From Sarcophilus harrisii (taxonomy: Eukaryota; Chordata; Mammalia; Dasyuromorphia; Dasyuridae), in contig NC_045429.1 of assembly GCF_902635505.1 (NCBI RefSeq), positions 429,749,669 through 429,813,668 of the forward strand: a DNA stretch of 64,000 nt. Reading direction: 5' to 3'. Under the pieces are notes generated by a model. That model did not search any database and was not told the DNA's origin. It saw nothing but the letters and a program-made list of their open reading frames with translations. The translations under genes and the position numbers were made by a program. This document shows positions 22,962 through 34,489 of this stretch, piece after piece (position 1 is the stretch's first letter; the number at the start of each line of letters is the position of its first letter).

Positions 22962-23275
22962 CATTTACATTGCACCTTAAGGGTTGAAAAGATCTTTACC
23001 TATATTATCTCATTTGATGCTCATGAAAATTATATGGGATAGGTATTCTTCTTATCATCCTCATATTACAAATGGAGAAACTGAGGCTGACATCAGCAGA
23101 AGAACATTATAATTCAACCTCCTCATTTTGAGGATGAGGAAACAGTCCCAAGAATGGCAAGAAATTTTTGCCAAGATGACACAAATAATAAGGGGCAGAG
23201 CCAAAATTAGAGTCCAATTCTCCTGACTTTGCCAAATTCTTTTATTATTGCTACCATATACCCCTCATCATCCTT
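22962..23275 (-). repeat. Two adjacent MIR-type pieces
   Basis: The reversed MIR core at 22,962-23,098 ('gaacatttacattgcacctt' to 'aatggagaaactgaggctga') is followed by a second reversed copy ('caacctcctcattttgagga' to 'gtccaattctcctgacttt'). Confidence 0.75.
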
Positions 23276-24054
23276 GGAAGTGACTCTGACCAGGATAGGG
23301 TAGGGATGGCTCTAAGACCTGGTTCTCTGGAGTAAAGAGGAGCCTATTCCTCCAAATCCCCAGGGAACACCCCTCCCCCAGACCCCCTTTCTTTCCTTCA
23401 TCCCTCCACCCCCATTCTCCCACCCCAAGCATCCAGCTTCATTACATACCCAGCCAAAAAGAAAAAAAAATCTCTCAGATGGGAAATTAGACTCTGCGAG
23501 AAACAGGAAATGAACCAGAGATAGGAGACAGCCCCTTTCTGAGCTACCTGTAAAGAGCTCAGGAGAGCCCCAGACGGAGAGGAAGATAAAGTCCTCTACC
23601 ATTCAGGCTGAGCCTTATCTCTGCCCTACAGATACACATCTAACACATCCCGGCCAATGACAGGCTGCAACAAGCTCATAATAGCTGCCCCTCTCTTTTG
23701 CCAGTTCTGGGGAGTGTTAGACTGAAATGCATAGTGGACAAAGACCTCGCTGGGAAGCTGGGCCTCCCCTTGGCTTCCAGTTTAAGGTCTACATTTCTCC
23801 TGATTCAGCCCCTTACAGATTTCCTGTAGGTTTCACGTACCCAGTCAGTAGCGTGAGCCCTGTGGTCCAAGTGAGAATCATAAGCCTTTCTTTGCATCCT
23901 TGCATCCCTTTGAGGTTGGCTGGGTAGAAATTTGTTCCCGTTTGATGAAAAAAGAAAGGGGAAGAGGCTAACCTCAAGTCACACAATAAAATATGGCAGT
24001 CAAGAGTTCGACTTTGGCTTCCTAATTTCCCGTCTTTTCCACATTGTCCTTCTC
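23276..24054. other. Single-copy-looking intergenic sequence
   Basis: No recognised repeat and no convincing coding region. The stretch 23,630-23,930 has balanced composition and no repeat signature, and could be screened for conservation. Confidence 0.4.
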
Positions 24055-24655
24055 TCTCACCTCAAGTTTCCAGATTGGTCTCTCTATGTGAATTCTCTCC
24101 TGCTCCAGCCAATCTCACCAAAGTGACCTTCCTTAAGCATGGATCTTATTCTCCTACTCAACGGAATCCAGTGGCTTGCTATTGCACTTCTTCCTTACTT
24201 TCATCTGACCAATCTCTCCAGCATCATTGGACATTACTGTCCCTCTATAATCCAGCCAAATAAATCTTTCTGTTGCTCATTCATGACAATCTCCTGCCTC
24301 CAAGCCTTTTCAGTGGCTCTGTCCCCTATGCCTAGAATGCCCTCCCTCTTTACCTCTCTACTTCACAGAGACCCTATTTTCAATTAAGATATTACTCAGA
24401 CATTATCTCTGGGAAGAAAGATTTTCCCCAAATGCTCAACTACTGATTTGCATTTAAGTACTTTTTGTCTTTGCATGCATTTATTCACCTTGTATTTATG
24501 CTGTCTGTATTTTGATATGTACTTGTCCTCATGATTCAAATATAAGCTGCATGCAAGTAGGGATTGTATCACTCTTTGTATTCATATTCCTAGTGCCAGA
24601 CACAGTTTCAGGCACATAGGAAAAGCTTTCCAAATACTATTGATTGATTGATTCA
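24055..24655 (+). mobile_element. L2 LINE 3' region
   Basis: 'tctctctatgtgaattctctcc', 'ctccagccaatctcaccaaa', 'tcatgacaatctcctgcctc', 'catgcctagaatgccctccc' shortened relatives, then 'caagtagggattgtatcact' and a terminal (TGAT)n run are the L2 landmarks in order. Confidence 0.85.
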
Positions 24656-25069
24656 ACCAGACTGTAATTAGGATCCAGAAAGGAAAAGGGAGGAGGTGGG
24701 CTTCCTCCCAAGAGTTTGCAGAGATAAAGAGACATTTCAGCCAAAGAAGAGGATTGGAGACCAGCTTTTCTCCTCATCAGTTCCTGGCTCTTCCCCTAAT
24801 GCCATGAGGCTTACTATGAGTTGAAATGAATCATCTGAGAAGCATGGGGCTCTGATGGTCTCATAATTCTGCAGGCTGGTGATTGGCCAGAATGCTATGC
24901 TCTGCCCCGGTCTGGAGGATCCTACTCCCTGGCTAGAGACTCCTTGGCCATGGGATTTTTGGACTACACACCACTTACCACTATGGTCCTGAGCCTTAGC
25001 CATATGAAATATCTTCCCTGGACTGTACTTCTGATGAGAGATAAACAGGAGAATGTGGCCCAGAAGATA
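24656..25069. other. Unassigned intergenic sequence
   Basis: No gene or repeat recognised. Confidence 0.4.
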
Positions 25070-25565
25070 CAGCTATGACTGAAAGTTGGAGGGAGATAAA
25101 TATGAGTGATTTGAAGAGGAAAATGGCAGTTTGTGAAGAAACAAAAAGAGGGCAGATGTGGGGATGAGTTGGATGTGAATAAGTGAGAACGAGGTAGGGA
25201 GAAATCAGGGAACTGAGAAATAGGGTAGCTGTCACAGGAAAGAGATGGGGCACATATGAGTGGGAGCTTAGAAGTTGGGGAGGGGTGAGGAGATAGAAAA
25301 AAAGAGGGACAGGTGTAGAGAGAATAAAGAAGGGACAGAAAGATGGCTGGTATAGGGGACAGGAAAGAATAACTGTGAGAGGAAACAGGCAAAGATGGGA
25401 AATATGGGGCAGAAAAGAGGGAAAAGGTAAATTTGGGGGAGAACAGAGATGGGCTAAAGGTAGGAAGTACAGGGAAGGGATCATTGTAGGAGGAACTGAA
25501 AAAGGGGGGTGTGAGAAGAGAACAGGGAAAAGGACAGAAAGGAAGAAACAAAGAGGAGGAAACTA
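25070..25565. repeat. Purine-rich low-complexity tract
   Basis: About 500 bases dominated by A and G on the plus strand without a fixed unit. The bias leaves two minus-strand frames open at once (205 and 162 codons), giving Ser/Pro/Phe/Leu-rich translations with no domain. I read this as composition, not coding. Confidence 0.75.
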
Positions 25566-25779
25566 GCTGGGTCAATTCCAAATTTGTCTTTTGACTCCAG
25601 TATGTATGTGAGTGGTGGAGATAGGTAAAAGATAGTAGATTCTGGGGTTGCTAAGCAAAAATAAATCCCATTGAGTGGAAGGGGGCTCAGATGCACCAAA
25701 AGAAAGAGGGCAGAAATATGGTCAAAGTGTCACACAAAACCTCCTTTCTTCCCATTATTAGGACTTCCCTAACCTTTGT

Positions 25780-26024
25780 GTTACTGTTCAGTCATTTTTC
25801 AGTCACGTCTGACTCTTTGTGACATAATTTAGAGTTTTCTTGGCAAAGCCACTGGAGTGCTTTGCCATTTCCCTCTCCGGTTCATTTTACAGATGAGAAA
25901 ACAGAAATAAATAAGGTTAAGTGACTTATCCAGGTGCAACTAGGAAGTATCTGGTTAGTTTTGAACTCATAAAGCTGAGTTTTCTTGATTCTAAGCTCTA
26001 TCCCCCATGCCACCTAACTGCCCA
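25780..26024 (-). repeat. MON1-type SINE, full length
   Basis: The reversed 3' end 'gttcagtcatttttcagtca', 'ttttcttggcaaagccactg', 'gtgacttatccaggtgcaac' and the reversed head 'ccacctaactgccc' mark both ends. Confidence 0.9.
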
Positions 26025-26210
26025 ACTTAACTTGGAGGGGTTTAAATTAAAGCTCTTTAATATTCATATAAGGCTCAAAACATGTGTCCCATTTTAGTCT
26101 CACCACAATCATGTTTGGTAACTATCATAGATTTTAATGCTCCCTTTTCATAGAGAAGAAGCAGAATCTCTGCAGGGGAAATCCCACAGTCACTTGGATA
26201 ACACTAATAG

Positions 26211-26420
26211 TAATAACTAGCATTTAATAAAGCAGAGCATTTTTATGTACATTTTATATTATTTGTTCTTCACCAGAACTCTTTATGTGTTATTATTATC
26301 CTGATTTTATAAATTAGGAAATTAAGGCTGAGGAACTTGCCCAGCATCATAGTAAGTGCCCAAAGTAAAATTTGAATTAAGATCTTGACTCCCAAGTTCA
26401 GCATCCCATGCTCGATACCT
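26211..26420 (-). repeat. MIR/CORE-SINE
   Basis: The reversed body reads 'aactagcatttaataaagc', 'attaggaaattaaggctga', 'acttgcccagcatcatagta' and then the reversed head. Confidence 0.75.
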
Positions 26421-26484
26421 CCTCCCTGGCCCTAGTTGATATCAGAGTAGAATATGGCCATTTCCTGTCTTTCCTGATTTCAGA

Positions 26485-26665
26485 ATAGAAAATTTCCGAG
26501 TAGAAGGAACCTCAGAGACTAATTATTCCAACACATATCAGAAAAAAAAAGATCCTAACTACAATATGTCTACCATTTAATTCTCTAACTTTTGCTTGAA
26601 AACTTTCTCTGAAGGAGAGCTCATTCCCTCCTGAAGTATCCCACTTTTCTCTGCCCATTATACCA
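26485..26665 (-). mobile_element. L3/CR1 3' end fragment
   Basis: Antisense to the L3/CR1 terminus: 'agtagaaggaacctcagaga', 'tttgcttgaaaactttctct' and 'gagctcattccctcctga' follow the order of that family's reversed 3' end. Confidence 0.6.
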
Positions 26666-26949
26666 CATTGCTTTTCCAAGTAACGATGGTTTTTACTGCA
26701 GATGGCAATTCAAAGAGAAATTAGAATGGGTTTTGGCTTTCCTGCTCTCCCCTGAAATAACACCGGCAGGCTGCCCCTACTCACCCTATATGAGATAGTA
26801 ACCCATCTGTCTCTGTCTCTCTGCCTATCTCTTTCTGTCATAGAATCACAGGATTAGAGTTGGAGGGGACATTAAAGATGATGAGATTATAGGTTTGGAG
26901 ATAGAAGGACTGAAAGGCCATCTTGCCCATGCCTCTCCTTTTGTAGATA

Positions 26950-28490
26950 ACCCCTCTATTTCTTCAAATTGCCCCATTCCATCCAGTCCCCTCCAACACA
27001 ATCACCACCCCGTCATTCTCATTCTTTCCCTTATTTTCAATCTCTCCTTCCCTACTGTCTACAAATTTGTCCAAAACTCCTTTATCCTTAAACCCTTATT
27101 TGCTCCTTCCATCTTATTGTCCTATTTCCCTTCCTAGCTAAATTTTTTGAGAAGATACCTATACTTTCTCTTTTTAATCCCTTATAATCTGGCTTCTGAT
27201 CTTCTCATTCCACCAAAACTTTCTCCAAGATGACCAATGATTTCTTAGTTGCCAAATCCCCTGACCTTTTCTCAATCCTCATTCTGTAAAGCCTTTGCCC
27301 TGTGGGTCAAGAGCCTCCCTGACACTCTATTCTTTCTACATTTTGGGGATAATTCTCTCTACTGGTTTTCCTTCTACCTCTCTGACTACTCCTTCTCTGT
27401 CTTTTTTGGTGGATTTTACTCCAGATCATACCCTCTAACTGTGGTTTACCTCAGAGTTCTATCCTGGGTCATCTTCTCTCCCTCTGTACTACTTTGCTAG
27501 TTATTTCACCATGGATTTAATGACTATCTCCATGCTGATGATTTTCAAATCTACCTATCCTGCCCCAATTTCTTCTTCCAGTTATCTTTCAAATATCTCG
27601 AACTAGATATCCAGGAGACATCTTAAACCCAACATGTCCAAAATAGAATTTATCCCCCCCCACCCAAACTCTCTCCTGCCCCTATCATCCCTATTAATAC
27701 AGACAGCAATTCCCTTCTCAGTTCTTTGGGCCCTTGACCCCTCGCCATCTCTCATCTTCCCATATCCAAACTCTTGCCAGGGTCTGAGATTTCATCTCTG
27801 CAACATCTTGTGAATATGTCCCCTTCTCTCTTCTGACTCTGACATCCCTCTGGTGCAGACTCTCATTATCTCATGCTGGTGGGGTTACCTGCTTCTAATC
27901 TCTCTTCTACTCCAATCTATCCTCAGCCACTAAAGTGATTTTCCTCCAATTCAAGTCTAATCAAATCACCTCCCTCCACTGCCTCATTACCCCCTGAGGC
28001 TCTCCATCACTTCTAAAATCAAATACAAGATTCTCAGTTTGGCATTCGAAGCCCTTCATAACCTACCCCCCCTTCTCCCTTTCCATATTACATATTACTC
28101 CCCGACATATACTGACCCAGTGACATTGTCTCCTGATGCTTTCAGGAGTGAGATGGTCCCTCTTTTAGCTCCAAACTCTGGCCATCCCCTCATGCCTGGA
28201 AGGCTTGCCTTTCTTTCCTCTGACTACTGACCTTCCTGGCTTCCTTTAAGTTCCAACTAGAATCCCAATTTTTTACTGGAAGCCTTCCCTGGGCCCTTAA
28301 TGTTAATATTTTACCTCTTTAAATTATTTTCTAATTATCCTGCAAGTAGCTTGCTTTGTATCAGTTTGTTTATTTATTGCCTCTCCCATTAGACTGTAAG
28401 CTCCTTGAGAGCAGATTATCTTTTGCCTCTTTTTGTGTCCCTGGTGCTTAAGGCTATCACGTATTAGGAGCTTACTACTTTTTTATTGAT
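26950..28490 (+). mobile_element. L2 LINE, 1.5 kb ORF2 and 3' end
   Basis: The longest recognisable LINE in the window. The L2 reverse-transcriptase/3' landmarks include 'ctccatgctgatgattttca', 'ccaacatgtccaaaatagaa', 'ctaatcaaatcacctccctc', 'gcattcgaagcccttcataa', 'ctcatgcctggaaggcttgc' and 'ttagactgtaagctccttga'. It carries many stops in every frame, so it is dead, but it is collinear over about 1.5 kb. Confidence 0.88.
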
Positions 28491-29009
28491 TAAGTGTGAA
28501 GAAACTGAGAGTTAGAGAGATGAAGTGGTTTGGCCAAGGCTGAGCAACAAGGAAGTGGGAAAGCCACTGCAAATCCTACACATTTCCCCTGGAAAACTGT
28601 CTAACACCATTATTTTCAGTGGATGAAACAGAGGCCCCGAGAATAGAACTGAGATGGCAATTCACCTTTTTTGAGGACTCATTTTATTCATCTGTAAAGT
28701 TGAAGGCATTGGAGCAGATGTCCCTTTCAGTTCTGAATCTATTAAGTTCTGATCTCCTAAAGATGAAATTGTTATTGTTTGTTCTCCAGACACAGTTCTC
28801 TTTTTTACTGACCTGGAATCTATACTGTTGCTTTCTGTGAATCTGTTCTCTTACGTAGGAAAGGATAAATTTATTTCTAGCATGAATACGGTGCTGAAGT
28901 GTAACTAGGGAAGGGCCGTTGGAGTTTTGTATAAGGTTGAGAAATTTAAAAGGTGCTGTTGCCATGGTTTAGAGATGTCTCTTCTTTCTGTCCTGCTCAG
29001 AAAGTGGCT
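28491..29009. other. Unassigned sequence with an eroded MIR-like start
   Basis: 'gaaactgagagttagagagatgaag'-like sequence at the left side suggests a reversed MIR core. The remainder (to 29,009) is unrecognised. Confidence 0.4.

Positions 29010-29047
<38 letters not shown>
29010..29047. repeat. (GT)n microsatellite
   Basis: 19 or so perfect GT units. Confidence 0.95.
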
Positions 29048-29050
<3 letters not shown>

Positions 29051-29124
29051 GAACATACATCCCAGAGGTGTTTCCTTCTCTTTCAGTAGCTTAGAAATGT
29101 TGTGATGTCCTAGGGCACTGGTAT

Positions 29125-29340
29125 CAAATTCAAATAAAAACGGGGCCACTAATCTGCACATAAGGATCCCTGTGGGCTACATATTGACTTAGTTTTAAAG
29201 TGTAATGTTATCTATTTTTATTGTATTTTTATTTATTTTGTTAAATATTTCCCAATTACTTTTAACCTGGTTTAGGGCCCCATCAGGGAACGTTACAGGC
29301 TGCTTGAAGCCGGCGGGCTACATGTGTAACAAGTCTATCC
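29125..29340. mobile_element. Non-autonomous DNA-transposon-like element, copy 1
   Basis: 'ctggtatcaaattcaaat' head, 'cacataaggatccctgtggg', 'gttaaatatttcccaattac' and 'gggctacatgtgtaacaag' tail. The same order occurs at 62,232-62,455. The ends are roughly inverted repeats (tatcaaattcaaa versus a degraded complement), which points to a MITE, possibly of hAT type. Confidence 0.6.
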
Positions 29341-29421
29341 TATGGTTTGTTTTTCTCCTCTCTGCTTTCCAGTTAAACTAAATTTTCCTATACCTGCCCA
29401 CTTTTCCCCTCTCCTTTCTAT

Positions 29422-29426
29422 AACAC

Positions 29427-29467
<41 letters not shown>
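29422..29467. repeat. (CA)n microsatellite
   Basis: CA run with one CG interruption near its start. Confidence 0.95.
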
Positions 29468-29472
<5 letters not shown>

Positions 29473-29534
29473 TATACACATGAACACATGTACATATCCA
29501 CACCCAGGTGCCCTCACTGCTGCTGTTTGCTCCA

Positions 29535-29830
29535 GGTGCAGAAATGGCTGGCTCTGTCTCTAAGTGTCTGGCCCCTGCTGGGATAGAATATGTAGCAGGT
29601 GGGGTCGATAGCCTCTCCCCAGCCCTTCAGCCCCCCACAATAACATGGTTAGGCCACCCCTGAGTGCATTAGGTCCCTCTGCTTAATGTATTCTGGCTGC
29701 AAATCTCCAGTCGGTGCCGTCTAGCCTTTCTGTTGCTCCTGCTCCAATGGCCTGGATGTGTGTGTGGCTCTCTGGGTCCCTAGATGCCTGAGTGTGCAGC
29801 AATTTAATCACCTGGCACGTTTGGTGTTTT
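29535..29830. other. Unique-looking sequence, possible conserved element
   Basis: Balanced composition, no repeat signature, and bracketed by microsatellites. It contains homeodomain-like AT cores ('gcaatttaatcacctgg'). The non-coding function is only a guess from its appearance. Confidence 0.25.
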
Positions 29831-29890
29831 GTTGTGTCTGTTCTTGAACAGGGTTTTCAGGGGAGGAGGATTGAAGGATAATGCTGGGGA

Positions 29891-30350
29891 CTCTCTCTCT
29901 CTGTGTGTGTGTGTCTCTGTCTCTCTGTTTCTCCCTCTTTCTTGCTTTCTCTTTCTTTCTCTTTTTTTGACTCTCTCTTTCTCTGACTCTGTCTCTCTGT
30001 TTCTCTTTCTCTGTCTTTGTCTCTGTCTCTTTATCTTTGTCTTGTCTCTGTCTCTCTGTTTCCCTCCCTCTTTCTCTTTCTCTACTTCTCCCTCTTTCTC
30101 TCTCTCTACTTCTCTGATTCTTCTCTCTTTTCCTCTCCCTTTCTCCATCCTCCCCTGCTCTGTGTGTGTGTCTGTCTCTCTGTCTTTCTCTTTCTCTGAC
30201 TCTTTTTTCTCTCTTTCTCTGTCTCTCTCTTTCTTTCTCTGCCTGTCTCTCTCTGTCTTTCTCTCTTCCTCTTTTTTCTCTCTCTCTGACTCTTCTCTCT
30301 CTCTCTTCCTCTTTTTTCTCTCTCTTTCTCTAACTCTTCTCTCTCTCTGA
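29891..30350. repeat. (TCTCTT/TCTG)n pyrimidine tract
   Basis: About 460 bases of imperfect CT-rich units with occasional GT runs. The strand bias leaves long Ser/Leu/Phe frames open, which are not genes. Confidence 0.92.
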
Positions 30351-30854
30351 GATGATGTTACTTGTCATTTATAAGATAGTGAGAATCAAATGAGCTATAA
30401 ATGTTGTGGGGGAGAGGGGAGTTGATCAGGACAGCCCTAGTCAGCTAATCCCCTCCTCCCACCATTGATGAAATGACAAGAATGTAAGGGGACAAATAGC
30501 AGAGCCAATAAGATATGGAGATGGTAAGCTAAATGGAAAGAAGTCTATTAGGCAAAGTGGGTGGAATTATAGGGGGCTTTTTGATGACTCCTTCAGGGGT
30601 CGTGAGCCAATCTTCAAACCAAGCCTGATGGAATGAGAAGATGGTAGTCATTGAATGAAAACACAAAAGAAATTTGCCCTTCGGTTTGGCGCTTCCCTCC
30701 CCGAGCCCAGCCCTTTAGGAAGGATCTCAGTCATGTCTCATCTCTCTTGGCCCTGGTCTCCTCCTCACCTGCTGCCTCTCCACCCAGCCTTACCCTTCCC
30801 TTATTTGTCATCTCCCCTCAAGCACTGGCTAATATGATAATAATGATATAACAA
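30351..30854. other. Unassigned intergenic sequence
   Basis: No gene or confident repeat seen. Confidence 0.4.
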
Positions 30855-31053
30855 GGATCGTAATTACTAATGCTTTAAGGTTCTCAGAGCACTGTACATA
30901 TATTGACTCATTTGAGCCTCACAACAACTCTGGTAAACAAGTGTTGTTATGATCCTTATTTTATGGATGAGGAAACTGAGACAGGGATGAAGTGACTTGC
31001 CTAGGGACACACAGCTTGGGTCTCTAAAGCTGGGTTTGAACTCAAGTCTTCCT
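30855..31053 (-). repeat. MIR/CORE-SINE, left arm of an inverted pair
   Basis: The reversed body has 'cctcacaacaactctggtaa', 'gatgaggaaactgagaca' and 'acttgcctagggacacacag', then 'gggtttgaactcaagtcttc'. Confidence 0.82.
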
Positions 31054-31275
31054 TGGACAGCTAAGTGCTTCAAATCTGGTCTCAGATACTTACTGGCTGT
31101 GTAACCTTGAGCAAGACACTTAACTACCACTTTCTTCAGTTTCTTCATCTGTAAATTGGGGATAATAATATCTTCAGAGAATAATAGCTCCCAGGGTTGC
31201 TGTGAAGATCAAATAAGACAATTAGGAAGTGCTTAGCACCATATCTGTATCTAGTAGGTACTATAAAAATATTAA
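31054..31275 (+). repeat. MIR/CORE-SINE, right arm of an inverted pair
   Basis: Direct-orientation copy from 'ggacagctaagtgcttc' through 'ctggctgtgtaaccttgagc', 'ccagggttgctgtgaagatc' and 'gtaggtactataaaaat'. It abuts the reversed copy head to head. Confidence 0.85.
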
Positions 31276-31794
31276 TTATTATTAATTACAGTTCTGTATG
31301 AAACTATAGATTTAGTTAGCAAATCTACGTATATCTATAGTTACATGTAGATAAATATAGAGATGGATAGGTCAACTACATTTCAATATAATCATGTTCT
31401 TTTATAATCCTCTGTGTTTTATATTATTCATTTAAGAATGTCATTCTGAAAAAAGTTCTGTTAAATTTTACCAGCCTGCCCAAAAGGTTCAGGACACAAA
31501 AAAGTTTATGACCCCCTATTAGTGCTGTGTTCTCTAGGTCTATTATGATAAGAATGATGACAATAGGAGTTTTTTTGGGACATGACCTGTGATTTCATGT
31601 GCATAGGGAAGTCCCCTTGAGGAATGTTCTCCACTAAGGCAGAGAGATACTGTCTTTGTAATTTGCAGTCAGAGAAAATTGTCTGGGGGCACTGAGAGGG
31701 AGATTGATTGGTCCTGGGTCACACAGATGGCATGTGTCAGATGTAGATATCAAACTCAGCTCTTCTGACTGCATAGCCAGCTTTCCATCCATTG

Positions 31795-31925
31795 TTGTTA
31801 TCTGTCCTTCATTTTTGAAAAGGAGCATGAGATCAAGAAGGTGGTGTCTTGACTTGCAAGTGGGTTGGATTTGAGTGAGAGATGATTGTGCAAAATCATC
31901 AACCTCATTCCTCTAGGACCATCTG
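31795..31925 (+). repeat. Fragment of the 21,755-type marsupial repeat
   Basis: 'ctgtccttcatttttgaaaa', 'ggtggtgtcttgacttgca' and 'gttggatttgagtgagag' match the head of the element at 21,755. Confidence 0.55.
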
Positions 31926-31952
31926 GGGCCCCGGACAAGATACAGATCAGGT

Positions 31953-32430
31953 CTTGGAAAATCCTGGAAAGATTTACATGAACTGATGCTGAGTGAAGTG
32001 AGCAGAACCAAGAGAACATTGTATACAGTAACAAGAAGATAACATGATAATCTGTTGTGATGGACCTGCCTCTTCTCAACAATGCAGGGATTCAAGACAA
32101 TTCCAATAGATTTGTAGTGGAGGGAGCCATCCACATCCAGAGAGAGAACTATAAAGACTAAATGTGGATTGAAACATTGTATTTCCGTCTTTTTCGTTGC
32201 TTGCTTATTTGTTTCCCTCTTTTGATCTGATTTTTCTTGCACAACATGGCAAATAGGGAAATATGTTTAAAATAATTGCAGATATTTAACCTATATCAGA
32301 TTACTTGCTGTCTTGAGGAGGGAGAAGGAGGAAGGAAAGAAGGAGAAAAATTTGGAACACAAAGTCTTAAAAAATGAAGGTTGAAAACTATCTTTAAACG
32401 TATTTGGAAAAATGAAATACTTAAAATTTA
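31953..32430 (+). mobile_element. Marsupial L1 3' end, 5'-truncated
   Basis: 'gaaagatttacatgaactga', 'aagtgagcagaaccaagaga', 'ccatccacatccagagaga', 'gatctgatttttcttgcaca' and an A-rich end are the standard L1 3' landmarks. Confidence 0.9.
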
Positions 32431-32689
32431 TAAAAAGATAGATCGGGATAGTGAACAAAGAAATTAATGTACATGTATTAATTGATGAGGGCAAATAAAG
32501 ACTATTGCCTGATTACATCACTTTTGCAGAGCCCTTTTGGAGACAGTATACCCAGGTTCATCTGACCGTTTAGATCCCAATGGCAGAAATTTTTGGACAC
32601 ATAGGAGAAAAGGATGGGAAATGCTATTGCGTAATATGGCCATTAATTTTAAAATAATCTTATAATGGAGGAAGGATCAGATATGGTGT

Positions 32690-32840
32690 CCAAGGAGACT
32701 TGGGTTCAAATGCTGACTTCTTCATAGTCAGCAGATGAACTTCTTCCTCTCTCTGGGTCTGTTTCATCTTCTATTAAGAAAATAAGAGTAGTCTAGTGGA
32801 CTGGATGATCACAAAAGTTGTCCTGAAGGTCCTTTATAGC
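32690..32840 (+). repeat. MIR/CORE-SINE, partial
   Basis: 'acttgggttcaaatgctga' followed by 'ctctctgggtctgtttcatc' and 'ggactggatgatcacaaaag' keeps the family order. Confidence 0.6.
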
Positions 32841-33546
32841 ACTAAATGCTGTAATTTCTGGGAAGAATTGTTGACATCTTGCATGTTCCTCTCCATGAAG
32901 CAGACAGGAGAGATGAAATGTTTTTGTCAAAGGACAGGAAAGAATACCTTCCCACACTTTGAGTATTTTTGCTTAATCCAGGAAGGACACTGCATCATGC
33001 TACTTTTTCCCAAAATAAATAGATCTCAGTGGATTTGTCAAGTCCAGTGGTCACTAGACTTCTAGGATTAAGCATGTCTAACTTAGATCAGATAATTATT
33101 GTACAACCCGACTTGGACCAGCTCTATTTCCCTTCCACTTCCTTCCTCTCTCTCCTTCTCCATTAGGAAATTTCTCTCTGGGCTTACTGACTTCCAGGGC
33201 TCCCTCCCCTGCCGAGGACGAAATACCAGATGCCAGCCAGGGGTGCTCCCAGCTCTCTTAGCTGGCTGACATCCCTTTCCTGTCTATAGCCCTGCCCACA
33301 CAAGCTGTGTCCTCTCTGGAGGGATTCCAGTCTGGCAATCTAGTCCTGACCTGACTGACAGTCTCGCTTCTCTCAATTTTTTCTGGGACAGCAAGAATGT
33401 TTCTCACTAGCTTCATTGTCCACCTCAGCATAGTCCTTACACCCCTGTCCCACCCTCTCTTTCTCCTTCTACTCTAGTAGAGCAGGAGGAAAGAGGAAAT
33501 GATGAAGGAGATAGCCTGAGGAACTGGAAATACTAGTTGACATCTT
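32841..33546. other. Unique-looking intergenic sequence
   Basis: No repeat signature or gene recognised. The 33,110-33,400 part has balanced composition. Confidence 0.35.
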
Positions 33547-33563
33547 TTTTTTTTTTTTTTTTT
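33547..33563. repeat. Poly-T run
   Basis: An uninterrupted T run of about 17 bases with no SINE body recognised beside it. Confidence 0.85.
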
Positions 33564-33759
33564 GAAGAGCTCATTATCTCCTTTGTGAGTGGAAAGAGGT
33601 AGAGCTAATCTCCTGCCTCCAGATAGGGGATAATGGTAGTGGTCATGCCCTCCATAAGACATAGACTAGAAGAAACTGGGTTTGATTTTGGGGGGAAAAG
33701 AAGGGAGAGATGAAGTTCCAAAAATAAAATTAGGCTGATTGCTATGGGATTCTTTACTC

Positions 33760-34200
33760 TTACCTCACCTGGGGTTTGACATTTGGTTCTGGATGCCATG
33801 TTTAAAAGGTATGACAAGCACAAGCATCACTATAATGGTGAAGGAACTCAAATTTAAAAGAATCTGGGGTATTTAGCCTAGAGAAAACTTAATGTTCACT
33901 TGGGGAGGTGGACACCCAATTATTCTTTAAATACCAGGAAGGATTGTTATACAGAAAAGGGGTCAGACCTATTCAGTATGGTCCCAGAAAGCAAAGGAAT
34001 TAGATTTTCATCAATAAAAGGAACTTTTAAACTGTTAGAACTTTTCAAGAACACAATGAGTCTATGTTGTATGGTTGTGGATTTCTCAAGTATATCTGAT
34101 GACACGCTAGGAATATTTTGGAGAACAGTCTTAAATTGAATAGAGGATTGGACTATGATAGGTGTCTCCAAAGTTCATGCTATCTCTGGGATTCTATGAG
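33760..34200 (+). mobile_element. L3/CR1 LINE 3' end
   Basis: Terminal L3/CR1 landmarks in order: 'ttggttctggatgccatgtt', 'aatggtgaaggaactcaaat', 'gggtatttagcctagagaaa', 'aatattttggagaacagtct' and the 'ctctgggattctatgag' terminus. Confidence 0.8.
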
Positions 34201-34489
34201 TTGCTAGAATGGATTCTGAGGATTCTTAGGCTGAGGAAAATCCCTTGGGTTACCTGTTCCTCCTTCACATACTACACTCTCTGATTCCATCACTAAATCA
34301 CCTTTATTGTCTAATCTTCCAAATCTCAGTCCTTCAGCTTTGTCCTTAAGGATCTTCTTTTTCTTTCCGAATGCTTTTTCAAGTTTTATCTCATTTTTAT
34401 TTCCTAAAAGGACTCTTCAGATCCAGGCAAGTCCATCTCCCTATCTCTTCCTCCAACCCCACTCTGGCAAATCTTCCTTGTTCTTTCCA

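Noticed and set aside
24964-25581. 205- and 162-codon minus-strand frames
   Set aside because: Both come from the same purine-biased tract, are Ser/Pro/Phe-rich and have no domain. Two overlapping frames open together indicates composition.
29429-29467. CRISPR-like or satellite array
   Set aside because: The periodic sequences here and elsewhere are dinucleotide or tetranucleotide microsatellites without unique spacers, in a mammalian genome.
29829-30350. 173-codon plus-strand frame
   Set aside because: It lies wholly in the CT-rich simple repeat, with Ser/Leu/Phe repeats only.
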